Source of the DNA: Aquimonas sp044377145 | GTDB lineage: Bacteria; Pseudomonadota; Gammaproteobacteria; Xanthomonadales; Xanthomonadaceae | Direction of reading: 5' to 3' | Length of the DNA: 64,000 nt | Assembly: GCF_044377145.1 (NCBI RefSeq) | Contig: NZ_JBILJQ010000001.1 | Span: 124,001 to 188,000, forward strand | Shown here: positions 1 through 8,874 of the stretch, in pieces | How positions within the stretch are numbered: the first letter of the stretch is position 1 | How the letters are laid out: every line of letters starts with the position of its first letter | The notes under the pieces: generated by a model | Told to the model about the DNA's origin: nothing | Database searches by the model: none | Seen by the model: only the letters and a program-made list of their open reading frames with translations | Program-made: the position numbers and the translations under genes

Positions 1-1
1 C

Positions 2-292
2 ATGGACATCCCCGACAGCCTGCGCCACAAGATGGAGCTGTTCCGCAGCAATGGCCGGATCTTCCGTGATGGCGGTGAACTGTTCGCCGAGCCGAGCTGG
101 GTGCAGGTCATGCACGGCCAGGGCCTGCGCCCCCGCGGCTACCACGCCCTGGTCGACGCGCAGACTGACGAGGCCATCCGCAAGCACGTCGACACCGTGC
201 GCGCGGTGATCGCCAACTGCGTGCAGGCCATGCCGACCCACGCCGACTTCATCGCCAAGCACTTCGACGCCAAGGCGCTGCACGCGGCCTGA
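2..292 (+). CDS. Tryptophan halogenase-like flavoprotein, C-terminal fragment
   Basis: Only the last 96 codons are present and the reading frame continues past the left edge of the window. The tail, with IPDSLRHKMELFRSNGRIFR early and a later SWVQVMHGQGLRPRGY segment, is typical of the C-terminus of FAD-dependent tryptophan halogenases of the PrnA family. In Xanthomonadales, members of this family sit beside TonB-dependent receptors for plant-type or starch-type sugars, and most have no proven halogenation role. The gene converges on the TonB receptor that follows, so the two are not co-transcribed. FAD-binding and catalytic residues lie outside the window and cannot be judged. Confidence 0.75.
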   Translation: MDIPDSLRHKMELFRSNGRIFRDGGELFAEPSWVQVMHGQGLRPRGYHALVDAQTDEAIRKHVDTVRAVIANCVQAMPTHADFIAKHFDAKALHAA

Positions 293-388
293 GGCCACGC
301 GTGGGCCAATGCAGCACGCGCAGACGGAGCTTGCTGCGTGCGGCTCTGAGGCAAGTCGACGGATGCGCGAGGTGCAGACACACAAAGA

Positions 389-417
389 CAAACCCCCGCC
401 GGGGATGCGGGGGTTTG
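389..417 (+). terminator. Bidirectional hairpin terminator between convergent genes
   Basis: An 11-bp perfect stem (CAAACCCCCGC at 389-399 and its complement at 407-417) with a 7-base loop lies after the halogenase-like gene. The flanking T tract is short on both sides. Its place between two convergent genes suggests it ends transcripts from both. Confidence 0.6.
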
Positions 418-492
418 CCTTGTCGGCCTCGGCATTCCGCTGCCGCGGAATGCCGGCTGCACCGCGAGCGCGGTCGTGGGCCCGGCTCGCTC

Positions 493-561
493 CATGAGCG
501 CAGGCCATGCGCTCATGATCTGGCTTCAAACCACCGTGGTCCGGCCGCTGACGGCCGGACC
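493..561. terminator. Two further stem-loops after the TonB receptor gene
   Basis: Two perfect inverted repeats follow the receptor stop codon on the minus strand. GGTCCGGCCG (538-547) pairs with 552-561 around a 4-base loop, and CATGAGCGC (493-501) pairs with 509-517 around a 7-base loop. Neither has a long T run, so they may stabilise the mRNA end rather than terminate. Confidence 0.4.
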
Positions 562-570
562 AACTAACCC

Positions 571-3285
571 TCAGAACCGGTAGTTGACGCCCAGCAGATA
601 GTTGCGACCATATTCGAAGAACTGCCGCGGTCGGTCTTCGATCTGGTCGAAGTTGGATTTGAACGGTTCGTCGGTGAGGTTGTTGACCTGGAACAGGAAG
701 GTCAGGTCCTTCAGCATGCCGCTCTGGATCTGATAGCCCAGCTGCAGATCGACCACCGCCTCGCCCTCGAAGAAGATCCGGCTTCGGTCGCCGCCGAAGC
801 CCTGCACTTCACCCAGGAACTCCGAGCGGCTGCGGCGGCTGGCGCGGGTCGAGAAGCCCCAGCGTTCGAAATACAGGGTGATGTTGGAGGTGTACTTCGA
901 GAAGCCGGGCAGCTGGGTGGCCGGACGATCCGGACCGTCCGGGCGGATGCTGGTCGAGCTGTCGGTGTAGCTGGCCTGCAAACCGAAGCCCTGCAACGGC
1001 TCCCACAGCATGTCGAAGGGCACCGACAGCGCGTACTCGAAGCCCTTCAAGGTGCCGCCTTCGCCGTTGGCGGGGCGGGTGAGTTCGCCGATGGTCGATG
1101 CCGGGATATCCACTGGCAAGGTGCCAGGCGGAATCGCCAGACCGGCGAAGTCAAACGGCAGCGCCTGTTCGTAGATGTAGGTGCGCAGGTCCTTGTGGAA
1201 CCAGGCGACCGACACATAGCCACGGCCGCCGAAGTACTTCTCGTAGGACACGTCGAACGCATTGGCGATCCACGGCCGCAGCTCGGGGTTGCCGCCGCTG
1301 CCGCTCCAGATTCGGCGATCGCGGTTGATGCCGAAGCTGGCATTGGCGCGCAGCTGGTCCATGCGCGCGCGCGCCAGCTGGCGGCCGGCGGCGAAGCGCA
1401 CCGTCTGGTCGTCGGCGATCGACAGGCTCCAGTTCATGCTGGGCAGATAGTTGCGGTAGTCGGCGCCGCCGTTGATCGCATCGCCAACCGGATTGCCGTC
1501 ATAGGTCGCAAAGCCCGACGAGCTCTGGTCGGTGTCGACGGCCTGGATGCCGAAGTTGCCGACCAGCGGCATACTGCCGATCTCGGTCATCACATTGGCC
1601 TGGAAGAACAGACTGGTGGCGCGCTCGTCGATCTCCCAGTTCTTGTTGGCGATATCTCCATTGAAGTTGCCACGACGCCGATACACGCTGTCGAGCGCCG
1701 CGCGGGCGTCGTAGCCGAGCAGGCCGGACAAGCCGGCGAAACCGAACGAGGAATTGGTCAGCAGGCTGCCGGGGATGGCAAGGCTGGCGCCATCCCGGCA
1801 GGCCTGCAGGCACAGGAAGTTCTCGTTTGACCCGCGGCTTTTCTCGCGATCGGCGATGTTGAAGCCGAACTCGATCGAGCTGATCGCGCCGGATTCAAAG
1901 CTGCGCTCCAGATCGACCCGCGCTGAGGTCAGAGTGTCCTCGACCTCAAAATCCTTGACGTAGCCATCCTGGCCCCAGCCGCCGGCATCGATCAGGCGGA
2001 AGTTGTTGGGGTCGGCATAGTCCAGGCCCAGATCGAAATCGAAGTAGCCGTCCGGGTTGAAGCGGATGCTGAGGGTATCGACCACACCGGCCGGGAAGCC
2101 GGCATAGGTTTCCAGGATGCGTTCTTCGCGCTTCGCATCCGAGCGCGAGAGGTCAGTGCGCAACGCCCAGCTGTCTCCGAACTTGAACTCCTGGTTCCAG
2201 CCGAAGGCCAGCAATTCGTCCTCGGCGCCGTTGAAGTCGTTGCGCATCACCGGGTCGAAGCTGTTGAAGCTTGCTTCGCGGTAGGTCCGGGTGCTTGGAT
2301 CGCGCGTACCGCTGACAAAGCCGCTGAAGCCGAAGCCGAACTCCATGCCACGCTTGAACTCTTCCTTGTCGAACTTCGAGTAGTAGAAGTCGACGATCGA
2401 GGAATAGCTGTCGCTGGGGCGGAACTCAACCGCCGCCATCAGGCCATCACGGGTGTTTTCATTCTCGAAGTCGTACAGCTTGCCGCCACAGATTCCACCC
2501 GGACCGGTGCCGTCGCCATCGCAATCGTAGTTCCACGCCTCGAACTGATGCCCCTGGGTCGGGTTGTTCAGTCGCGCGTAGCCCAGCGCCAGGCCGATGG
2601 TGTTGTCGGCGTACTGGTCGACATAGGACAGGCTGAAGCGATTGCCGTTGTCCTTCTCACCACTCAGGCGGCTCTGATCCAGCCGCGCATTGACCGCGAT
2701 CACCCGTTCGGAAAAGTTCAGCGGCCGCACAGTCTGCAGATCGACCGTGCCGGACAGGCCCTGACCGATCAGCGAGGCATCCGGGGTTTTGTAGACCACC
2801 ACCTGGTTGACCAGCTCGGCCGGGTACTGGTCGAACTCGACGCCACGGTTGTTGCCGAGGCTGACCTGCTCGCGACCGTTCAAAGTGGTGGTGGAGAAGT
2901 CGCCGGCGAAGCCGCGGATGTTGATCTCGGAAGCGCGGCCGCGATCGCGCTGGGCGGTCAAACCGGGCAGACGCGCGATCGAGTCGGCGATGCTGAGATC
3001 GGGCAGCTTGCCGATGTCCTCGGCCGAGATCGCTTCGACAATGGAGGTGGAGGACTGTTTGGTCTCGATGGCGTTCTCGATGCCGCGGCGGATGCCGGTG
3101 ACTTCGATCACGTCGAGCTCGGCGGCCTCTTCGGCCTTGGCCCGCTCCTGTTCGGCCTTGGCCTGTTCCTCGGCGGTCAGCGTTTGCTGGGCCGCCATGC
3201 CGGCATCGGCGTACGCCGTCTGGGCCAGTAGCACCACCGCTGATGCGAGCGCCATGCTCAGCACGTTGCGCTTCATATTCAACAT
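571..3285 (-). CDS. TonB-dependent receptor, carbohydrate-uptake type
   Basis: Outer-membrane beta-barrel transporter of about 904 residues that imports a ligand using TonB energy. It has an N-terminal signal peptide (about residues 1-27, ending AYADA). An Ala/Glu-rich linker and a TonB-box region containing ELDVIEVTGIRRGIE follow, then a plug domain with KLPDLSIADSIARLPG and the NIRGFAGDF segment, and a barrel ending in Phe as outer-membrane proteins do. The start chosen is the ATG at 3285, preceded by GGAGGGG six bases upstream; an in-frame GTG lies 12 bases earlier. The family resembles the maltodextrin-type receptors of Caulobacter and Xanthomonas, and the divergent secreted amylase fits a starch-derived substrate. 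The substrate itself is inferred from context only. Confidence 0.9.
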   Translation of the reverse strand: MLNMKRNVLSMALASAVVLLAQTAYADAGMAAQQTLTAEEQAKAEQERAKAEEAAELDVIEVTGIRRGIENAIETKQSSTSIVEAISAEDIGKLPDLSIADSIARLPGLTAQRDRGRASEINIRGFAGDFSTTTLNGREQVSLGNNRGVEFDQYPAELVNQVVVYKTPDASLIGQGLSGTVDLQTVRPLNFSERVIAVNARLDQSRLSGEKDNGNRFSLSYVDQYADNTIGLALGYARLNNPTQGHQFEAWNYDCDGDGTGPGGICGGKLYDFENENTRDGLMAAVEFRPSDSYSSIVDFYYSKFDKEEFKRGMEFGFGFSGFVSGTRDPSTRTYREASFNSFDPVMRNDFNGAEDELLAFGWNQEFKFGDSWALRTDLSRSDAKREERILETYAGFPAGVVDTLSIRFNPDGYFDFDLGLDYADPNNFRLIDAGGWGQDGYVKDFEVEDTLTSARVDLERSFESGAISSIEFGFNIADREKSRGSNENFLCLQACRDGASLAIPGSLLTNSSFGFAGLSGLLGYDARAALDSVYRRRGNFNGDIANKNWEIDERATSLFFQANVMTEIGSMPLVGNFGIQAVDTDQSSSGFATYDGNPVGDAINGGADYRNYLPSMNWSLSIADDQTVRFAAGRQLARARMDQLRANASFGINRDRRIWSGSGGNPELRPWIANAFDVSYEKYFGGRGYVSVAWFHKDLRTYIYEQALPFDFAGLAIPPGTLPVDIPASTIGELTRPANGEGGTLKGFEYALSVPFDMLWEPLQGFGLQASYTDSSTSIRPDGPDRPATQLPGFSKYTSNITLYFERWGFSTRASRRSRSEFLGEVQGFGGDRSRIFFEGEAVVDLQLGYQIQSGMLKDLTFLFQVNNLTDEPFKSNFDQIEDRPRQFFEYGRNYLLGVNYRF

Positions 3286-3506
3286 TGTCCCCTCCACTCG
3301 ATCCTGGTTTGTTTAGCCCGGCAACGCTGCGTTCAACAGTCCGCTGGTCGGGTCTTGTGCTGCATGCGGAGGCCGTCGGCACTCCTTGAACTCTGCTCCA
3401 GGCACGGGCCTGGCTGCCGCGGGAAGGCCCCGCCGCGCCAGGACCTTTCCCCGTCCTTTCAGCGCGGGGCGATGGTAGCCCCGGCCCTTTCGCACTGGCT
3501 TCGGCC

Positions 3507-3520
3507 TGCATACGTATTCA
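3507..3520. promoter_or_regulatory. LacI-family operator candidate in receptor/amylase divergent promoter
   Basis: TGCATACGTATTCA is a near-perfect 14-bp dyad (six of seven pairs) centred on CG, the usual form of LacI-family operators. It lies about 220 bp upstream of the receptor start and 200 bp upstream of the amylase start. The rest of the 431-bp divergent region (3286-3716) shows no gene. No LacI-type regulator is encoded in this window. Confidence 0.35.
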
Positions 3521-3716
3521 TGCAAACCCGCGTCTATGCAGGCTTTCTGCGGGCTGCAGCGGGGTGGAATAGTCGGCGTCGGCGAGCGCTCTGGGCGCCC
3601 CACTTTCGCCACGAAGCTGTTGCGACGCAGCACCGCTGACATCCCCAGCGAAACTTCGCAGACAGCGCCATGAGCGAATTCGATGCTGCGCACGCACACC
3701 TTCTACGGAGCTGCCG

Positions 3717-6386
3717 ATGCCCCTGCACTGCCCCCTCACCCAGGCCGTCAACGGCTTTCGGCCGCGCAGCCGCGGCGTATGCATCGGCATCGTGTTGGCG
3801 CTGTTCAACGACCTTGCCATCGCAGCATCGCCCCCCGCTGACGCCACAACTGCGCAGCACATCGCCTCGCCCGACTGGCGCGACCAGGTCATCTACTTCG
3901 CCCTGATCGACCGCTTCGACGACGGCGACCCCGGCAACAACGACCAGGGCGCGGGCGAGTTCGATCCGGCCGATTCGCGTCGCTACAGCGGCGGCGATCT
4001 GGCCGGGCTCAGCCGCAGGCTCGACTACGTTCGCGGGCTCGGCGCCACCGCGCTGTGGATCACCCCGCCAGTGCGCCACCAGTGGTGGGACGGCGCGGTC
4101 AACTACGGTGGCTATCACGGCTACTGGGGCCAGCACTTCATGCAGGTCGATCCGCACTTCGGCACGCTCGATGACTACCGGCAGCTGGCACGCGCGCTGC
4201 ACGGGCGCGGCATGTATCTGGTGCAGGACATCGTGGTGAACCACACCGGCAACTACATGCGCTATCCCGATGCACACGATCCGAAAGCGCCGGCCAGCGG
4301 GTTCGTGATCAACACTGAGGCCCTGCCCACCCAGGCGCCGACGCAGTGGCCGTTCGATCACAACGACGCCCGCGACCCGCAGCAGCGCGCGCTCGACATC
4401 TACCACTGGAACCCGGCGATCCGCGACTACGCCAACCCGGATCAGCTGCTGAACTGGCAGATGGCCGACCTGGATGATTTGAACACCGACAACCCGCTGG
4501 TGCGGCGCGCGCTGCGGCAGTCCTACGGCTACTGGATCCGCGAGGTCGGCGTCGATGCGTTCCGGGTCGACACGGCGTTCTACGTCGCGCCAGAGTACTT
4601 CCGCGACTTCATGCACGCCGCGGATGCAGCGGCGCCGGGTGTGCTCGCGGTGGCGAAGGCCAGCGGCCGCGAGGACTTTCTGCTGTTCGGCGAAGGCTTC
4701 GGCATCGACCGCGCGTTCGAGGACACCCAGGCGCGGCGCATCGAAACCTATGCCCGCGATGCGCAGGGCCCGCTGCTGCATTCGATGATCAACTTCCCGC
4801 TCTACGGCAGCACACTCGATGTCTTCGCGCGCGGCCGACCGCCGGCCGAGCTCGCGCATCGGATCGAAAGCATGCTGGCCGTGCACGCCGACCCGCACCG
4901 CATGCCGAGCTTCGTCGACAACCACGACGTCGACCGCTTTCTCGCCACCGGTACTCAGGCCGGGCTGCAGCAGGCCCTGCTGCTGACGATGACCCTGCCC
5001 GGCATCCCGGTGATCTATTACGGCACCGAACAAGGCTTCCGCTCGGTGCGCGGCTCGATGTTCGCCGGCGGCTGGGGCGCGCAGGGCCGCGATCATTTCG
5101 ACACCGACTCGGCGCTGTATCGCTACCTGCAGCGCGTGACTGCGCTGCGCCATGCCGAACCTGCCCTGCGCCGTGGTCGACCGCGCCTGTTGGCAGCCGA
5201 ATCCGCTGCGCCGGGTGCGTTGGTCTATCTCACCGAACACGCCGGCGAGGCAGTGCTGACGGCCTTCAACAGCGCCACGGCAGCCAGCCTGTACGGTGCG
5301 ATCGACACCGGCCTTGCGCCCGGCACGCAGCTGCGTCCGCTGTTCGCGATCGACGGTACGGCGCCATCGCTGCAGGTGGATACCGACGGCCGCATCGACC
5401 TCAGCCTGCCGGCGCTGTCCGGCTATGTCTGGAAGGCCGGACCGGTAGTGACCGCTGAGACCGCAGCCGCCTCGATCAAGCACGCACGGCCACGGCTCGA
5501 CGCGCTGCCCACCGAGCCCGTTCGCGAGCGCCTGCGGGTGCACGGCCAAGCCCGAGCGAACGCCGACCTGCAGCTGGTGCTGGATGGCGATTTCGGCAGA
5601 GCGACGGTCCTGCGCAGCGATGCCGAGGGCCAGATCGACAGCGAGCTCGACGTACGCGGCCGGAGCGATCCGGCGCTGACCCATCGGCTGCAGTTGTGGG
5701 ATGGCGAAGCCGGCCTCGCCTCGTTGTCGCAATCGTTCCGGGTCGAACCGGTGTGGACCGAAGTCGCGGTGGTGACCGACCCGGCCGGCGATGATCATGG
5801 CCCTGACGGCCGTTACCGCTATCCGACCGATCCCGGCGGGGCCGGGCGCGGCCTGCTCGATCTGCTCGGCGCGCGCGTCTCAACAAGCGGCGGCAGCCTG
5901 CGGCTGGACATCACCCTCGCCGGGCTGAGCCAGGACTGGAACCCCGCCAACGGCTTCGACCGCGTGGCGCTCACCGTCTACATCGAACTGCCCGATCAGG
6001 CCAATGGACTGCAGCTGATGCCGCTGCAGAACGACGAGCTGCCCGACGGCCTGCGCTGGCATCGGCGGCTGCGCGTGCACGGCTGGTCGAATGTGCTGTT
6101 CTCGCCTGACGGCGCCGCGACCGACAGCGAAGGCACGCCGGTCGGCAGCGCCGGAATCGAGGTCGATCGAGAGGCCAGCCAGATCCGCCTGAGCCTGCCG
6201 GCGCGTGCGCTCGGCAGTCTCAGTGAACTCGCCGGCGCGCGGCTGTACGTCACCACCTGGGACTACGACGGCGGCTACCGCCGGCTCAGCCCGGCCGGCG
6301 GCAGCATGCAGTTCGGCGGCGGCGACGGCGAGCGTGATCCGCTGTGGATGGATGCATTGCGGATCGACCTGCCGCAGCGGCCTTGA
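3717..6386 (+). CDS. Secreted GH13 alpha-amylase-family glycosidase with C-terminal binding-type domain
   Basis: Enzyme of 889 residues predicted to cleave alpha-glucans outside the cytoplasm. A signal peptide ends near residue 36 (LAIAA). The GH13 barrel follows: region I DIVVNH (about 170-175), region II GVDAFRVDTAFY with nucleophile Asp285, region III FGEGF with acid/base Glu326, and region IV FVDNHDVDR with Asp404. All catalytic residues are present. Residues from about 690 (VTDPAGDDHGPDGRYRYPTD) match the C-terminal domain seen in glucodextranases and some amylopullulanases. The start at 3717 has GGAG seven bases upstream. It is divergent from the TonB receptor, suggesting a shared polysaccharide-use function. 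Whether it is an amylase, pullulanase or cyclomaltodextrinase-type enzyme is not settled by sequence reading. Confidence 0.9.
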   Translation: MPLHCPLTQAVNGFRPRSRGVCIGIVLALFNDLAIAASPPADATTAQHIASPDWRDQVIYFALIDRFDDGDPGNNDQGAGEFDPADSRRYSGGDLAGLSRRLDYVRGLGATALWITPPVRHQWWDGAVNYGGYHGYWGQHFMQVDPHFGTLDDYRQLARALHGRGMYLVQDIVVNHTGNYMRYPDAHDPKAPASGFVINTEALPTQAPTQWPFDHNDARDPQQRALDIYHWNPAIRDYANPDQLLNWQMADLDDLNTDNPLVRRALRQSYGYWIREVGVDAFRVDTAFYVAPEYFRDFMHAADAAAPGVLAVAKASGREDFLLFGEGFGIDRAFEDTQARRIETYARDAQGPLLHSMINFPLYGSTLDVFARGRPPAELAHRIESMLAVHADPHRMPSFVDNHDVDRFLATGTQAGLQQALLLTMTLPGIPVIYYGTEQGFRSVRGSMFAGGWGAQGRDHFDTDSALYRYLQRVTALRHAEPALRRGRPRLLAAESAAPGALVYLTEHAGEAVLTAFNSATAASLYGAIDTGLAPGTQLRPLFAIDGTAPSLQVDTDGRIDLSLPALSGYVWKAGPVVTAETAAASIKHARPRLDALPTEPVRERLRVHGQARANADLQLVLDGDFGRATVLRSDAEGQIDSELDVRGRSDPALTHRLQLWDGEAGLASLSQSFRVEPVWTEVAVVTDPAGDDHGPDGRYRYPTDPGGAGRGLLDLLGARVSTSGGSLRLDITLAGLSQDWNPANGFDRVALTVYIELPDQANGLQLMPLQNDELPDGLRWHRRLRVHGWSNVLFSPDGAATDSEGTPVGSAGIEVDREASQIRLSLPARALGSLSELAGARLYVTTWDYDGGYRRLSPAGGSMQFGGGDGERDPLWMDALRIDLPQRP

Positions 6387-6389
6387 ACA

Positions 6390-6407
6390 CCCCGGAAACC
6401 TCCGGGG
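6390..6407 (+). terminator. Short GC-rich hairpin after amylase gene
   Basis: CCCCGGA (6390-6396) pairs with TCCGGGG (6401-6407) around AACC, four bases after the stop codon. The stem is strong but only ATT follows, so terminator activity is uncertain. Confidence 0.45.
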
Positions 6408-6541
6408 ATTCGTGCTGCCAAGCCCGAATGGATGTGCTCACTGGTGGCCGCGCCTGCGAACCTCGCGCGGTCGCAGCCACCGCTAAGCGGCGGAACGTGT
6501 GCAGCGGCGTGCCCGGCGTTGACCGGGCACCTCCCCAGCTC

Positions 6542-8002
6542 TTACTGGAAGCGCATCAGCATGAAGTCGACATCGCTGACCAGGCTGGTGGTGCGCAGCA
6601 GCCCGCCGACCACCGTCTTGCCGTCGGGCTGGATCGACACCGACGCACCTTCCGATCGGGTCCACTGGCTGAACATCTGGCCGCTGCCAGTCATCCCGTC
6701 GGTGCTGAACGACTCAATGGTCATCTGGCTCAAGGGCGCGACGCCATAATTGCCCTGCGGAACAAACCGCCCGACCACCCGAACACCCGTAGCGGTCGCG
6801 GCCACGGCGGCCGGCTCGTTGTAGCTGCAGAAGTCACCGCTGCCGCAGCCCAGGCTGCTGCCACCGCCAGAGAGCGTACGCATGCCGTTGGGATACAGGC
6901 TGATGTCACGCGCCCCGCTCGTGGTCAGCCGGATCACCACGCCCATGGACTTCAGGTACCGGCTCGGGTCGATGTCGGCGTTGCTGTTGTAGATCAGATG
7001 GGCCGGATTGACGTTGCCCAGCAACAGCACCCGGCCGCTGGCATCGAGCGCCAGATCCGCCAGCAGATCGGTCTTGTCGCTGCCGGGCACGTCGATGGCC
7101 TCCACGCGGCGGCCATTGCCGTTGAAGCTCGAATCGAACGCACCGGCCGGCGTGACACGCGCTACCCAGAGATCGACGTCATTGCCGAACAGCGGATCGA
7201 CCTGCTTCGAGTAAACACTGTTTCCGGCGAAGTAGTAAGCCTGCGTACCAACCGCGATACGCAGCGCCGAGTCGTCCTTGCCTGGGCGGATGTCGAACAC
7301 GATGGAGCCCGGCGAACCGGCGATACCGGCCGCGTTGAAACTCGTATCGAGCTGGCCGGCGGCGGTGAGCCGCAGCGCGAAGCCGTACTTTTCGCCGCTC
7401 GTGAGCACGCCGTTGCCGGTAACCAAGGAGCGACCGTCAGCAAGCACCTTGAGGTCGCTGAACTCGATCGCGCTTGCGTTTGTCGCGCAGTAGGTGAAAA
7501 CGCCAAAGCTGCCGAACCCGCCGTCCAGCGCTCCCTTCATCACCGCGTTGTCGAGCACCTTGTAGACAACGCCGCAGCGCTTGCCGTTGTTCAGGTCGTT
7601 GAAGCCCGCCGCGAGCACGGCTCCGGTATTGCTGGCGTCGAAGGCCACCGCGGTCAGGCCGCTGGATCTGCCCTGGCGCTCGGCGCCGAAGGTGACCCGG
7701 CTGGCGCCGCTGCTGCCATTGGAGAACAGAGGGTCCTTGCTGCCATTGGCCAGCCGCTTGAACAGCACGCCAAAGGTCGGCCCGCCGGCAGCGACGAACT
7801 CGACCCGCCCGACGCTGTAGATCGAACCAGTGCCCGGCGCGATCGCCATGTCCGTGAACAGGTCGGCCTTGCTGGTGCCGCGGTCGAGGTAGTCCTGAGC
7901 TACGCCGCTGCCATTGAAGCTGGGATCGAGGGCGGACGCGTTGCAGCTGAGAATCAGACTGCTGCCCGCAAGTGCAGAGAGGATGAGCGAGGTGAGGCGC
8001 AT
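6542..8002 (-). CDS. Secreted delta-60 repeat (DUF5122 beta-propeller) protein
   Basis: Protein of 486 residues with a signal peptide (MRLTSLILSALAGSS... cleaved near CNASA). Recurrent motifs LDPSFNGSG, LDTSFNAAG and FDSSFNGNG, spaced through the chain and each followed by strand-rich segments, are the mark of delta-60 repeats, which fold as beta-propeller blades. LILSC could be read as a weak lipobox, so a lipoprotein is possible. GGAGA lies eight bases before the ATG at 8002. The biochemical role of the family is unknown; export or surface exposure is inferred. It converges on the amylase gene and is divergent from the kai-like locus. Confidence 0.8.
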   Translation of the reverse strand: MRLTSLILSALAGSSLILSCNASALDPSFNGSGVAQDYLDRGTSKADLFTDMAIAPGTGSIYSVGRVEFVAAGGPTFGVLFKRLANGSKDPLFSNGSSGASRVTFGAERQGRSSGLTAVAFDASNTGAVLAAGFNDLNNGKRCGVVYKVLDNAVMKGALDGGFGSFGVFTYCATNASAIEFSDLKVLADGRSLVTGNGVLTSGEKYGFALRLTAAGQLDTSFNAAGIAGSPGSIVFDIRPGKDDSALRIAVGTQAYYFAGNSVYSKQVDPLFGNDVDLWVARVTPAGAFDSSFNGNGRRVEAIDVPGSDKTDLLADLALDASGRVLLLGNVNPAHLIYNSNADIDPSRYLKSMGVVIRLTTSGARDISLYPNGMRTLSGGGSSLGCGSGDFCSYNEPAAVAATATGVRVVGRFVPQGNYGVAPLSQMTIESFSTDGMTGSGQMFSQWTRSEGASVSIQPDGKTVVGGLLRTTSLVSDVDFMLMRFQ

Positions 8003-8292
8003 GAGGGTTCTCCAGGGCGAATGAGCGGCGAACTGCCGGTCATGGCTTGAGGAGACGCATTTCAGACGCGAAGCCTGACATCGACGCGTTCGCCGGGTCG
8101 ATCAGCCAGACCGCAGCGATGAGCGCCACGCACCTCGCCAGGGGGCTGGCTCTCGGCAGACCCCCTTCAGCGAGACCCAACAGCCCCCGCACTGTTCGAC
8201 GTCGCACAGACAGCAGCGCCGGCTGCGCGCCCACTCTGCGATCACTCACCTGCCCACACCAGCGGGGCCTGACCCCAGTGCAGGCCATCCCC

Positions 8293-8874
8293 ATGCAGCC
8301 CGAGGCGCCAATGGCCATCCCACTGCCTCGCGAACCGGCCACCGAGACCGCGCGCAAAGCGCCCACTCGACTAGAGCGCTTCGACGAGATCACCCATGGC
8401 GGCCTGCCGGCGGGCCGGAGCAGCTTGCTGCTGGGCGGCCCCGGCTCCGGCAAGACCATCTTCGCGATGCAGTTTCTGGCGCAGGGCGCGCGCGTCTACA
8501 GCGAGCAGGGCGTGCTGGTCGCGTCCGAGGAATCCACGGAGCGCCTGGATGCAAAGAGCGCGCGCACCGCCGATGCCCTGAGACACACCCAACTGGATGC
8601 GTCTGAAGCGCAGATCGCTCTGCGGAAGGAAGCCCTGCAGGCCCGCAGCAATCTGCGCGCCTTCTGCCTGGCCCAGCGAGCCGGACGCCATCAGATCGAA
8701 GTAATCGATGTGTTGAATCAGCCCGACCGGGCGCTGGGCGAGGGCATCTTCACGACCGCGACTTCGAGCAGATTGCTGCCGCCGCGGGTTCGGCGGATGG
8801 TCGGCTCCTTGGGAGACACCGACGCTGTCCGCCATGCGCTCAGCCTCGACAGTGACGACGATGCAACCGCCTGA
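8293..8874 (+). CDS. KaiC N-terminus fused to a KaiB-like C-terminus (chimeric remnant)
   Basis: Predicted 193-residue protein from ATG 8293 (ATG 8311, preceded by GAGG, is an alternative). Residues from about 25 to 95 match the start of a KaiC ATPase: FDEITHGGLPAGRSSLLLGG, then Walker A GGPGSGKT and the VLVASEES segment. The chain then leaves KaiC before the Walker B and catalytic glutamates. A short Ala/Gln-rich stretch follows, and the last 75 residues match KaiB: NLRAFCLAQRAGRHQIEVID, then LNQPDRALGEGIF and LLPPRVRRMVGSLGD. KaiB's first strand and its usual IPTLVRRLP strand are missing or altered. The likely origin is deletion joining adjacent kaiC and kaiB in frame. Clock or ATPase function is unlikely. 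It overlaps the next gene by 14 bp, as in kaiC-kaiB-PAS operons. Confidence 0.7.
   Translation: MQPEAPMAIPLPREPATETARKAPTRLERFDEITHGGLPAGRSSLLLGGPGSGKTIFAMQFLAQGARVYSEQGVLVASEESTERLDAKSARTADALRHTQLDASEAQIALRKEALQARSNLRAFCLAQRAGRHQIEVIDVLNQPDRALGEGIFTTATSSRLLPPRVRRMVGSLGDTDAVRHALSLDSDDDATA

Noticed and set aside
3534..5798. Long minus-strand open frame (754 codons) opposite the amylase gene
   Set aside because: It lies fully antisense to a gene with all GH13 motifs, has no family features, and is the usual result of high third-position GC.
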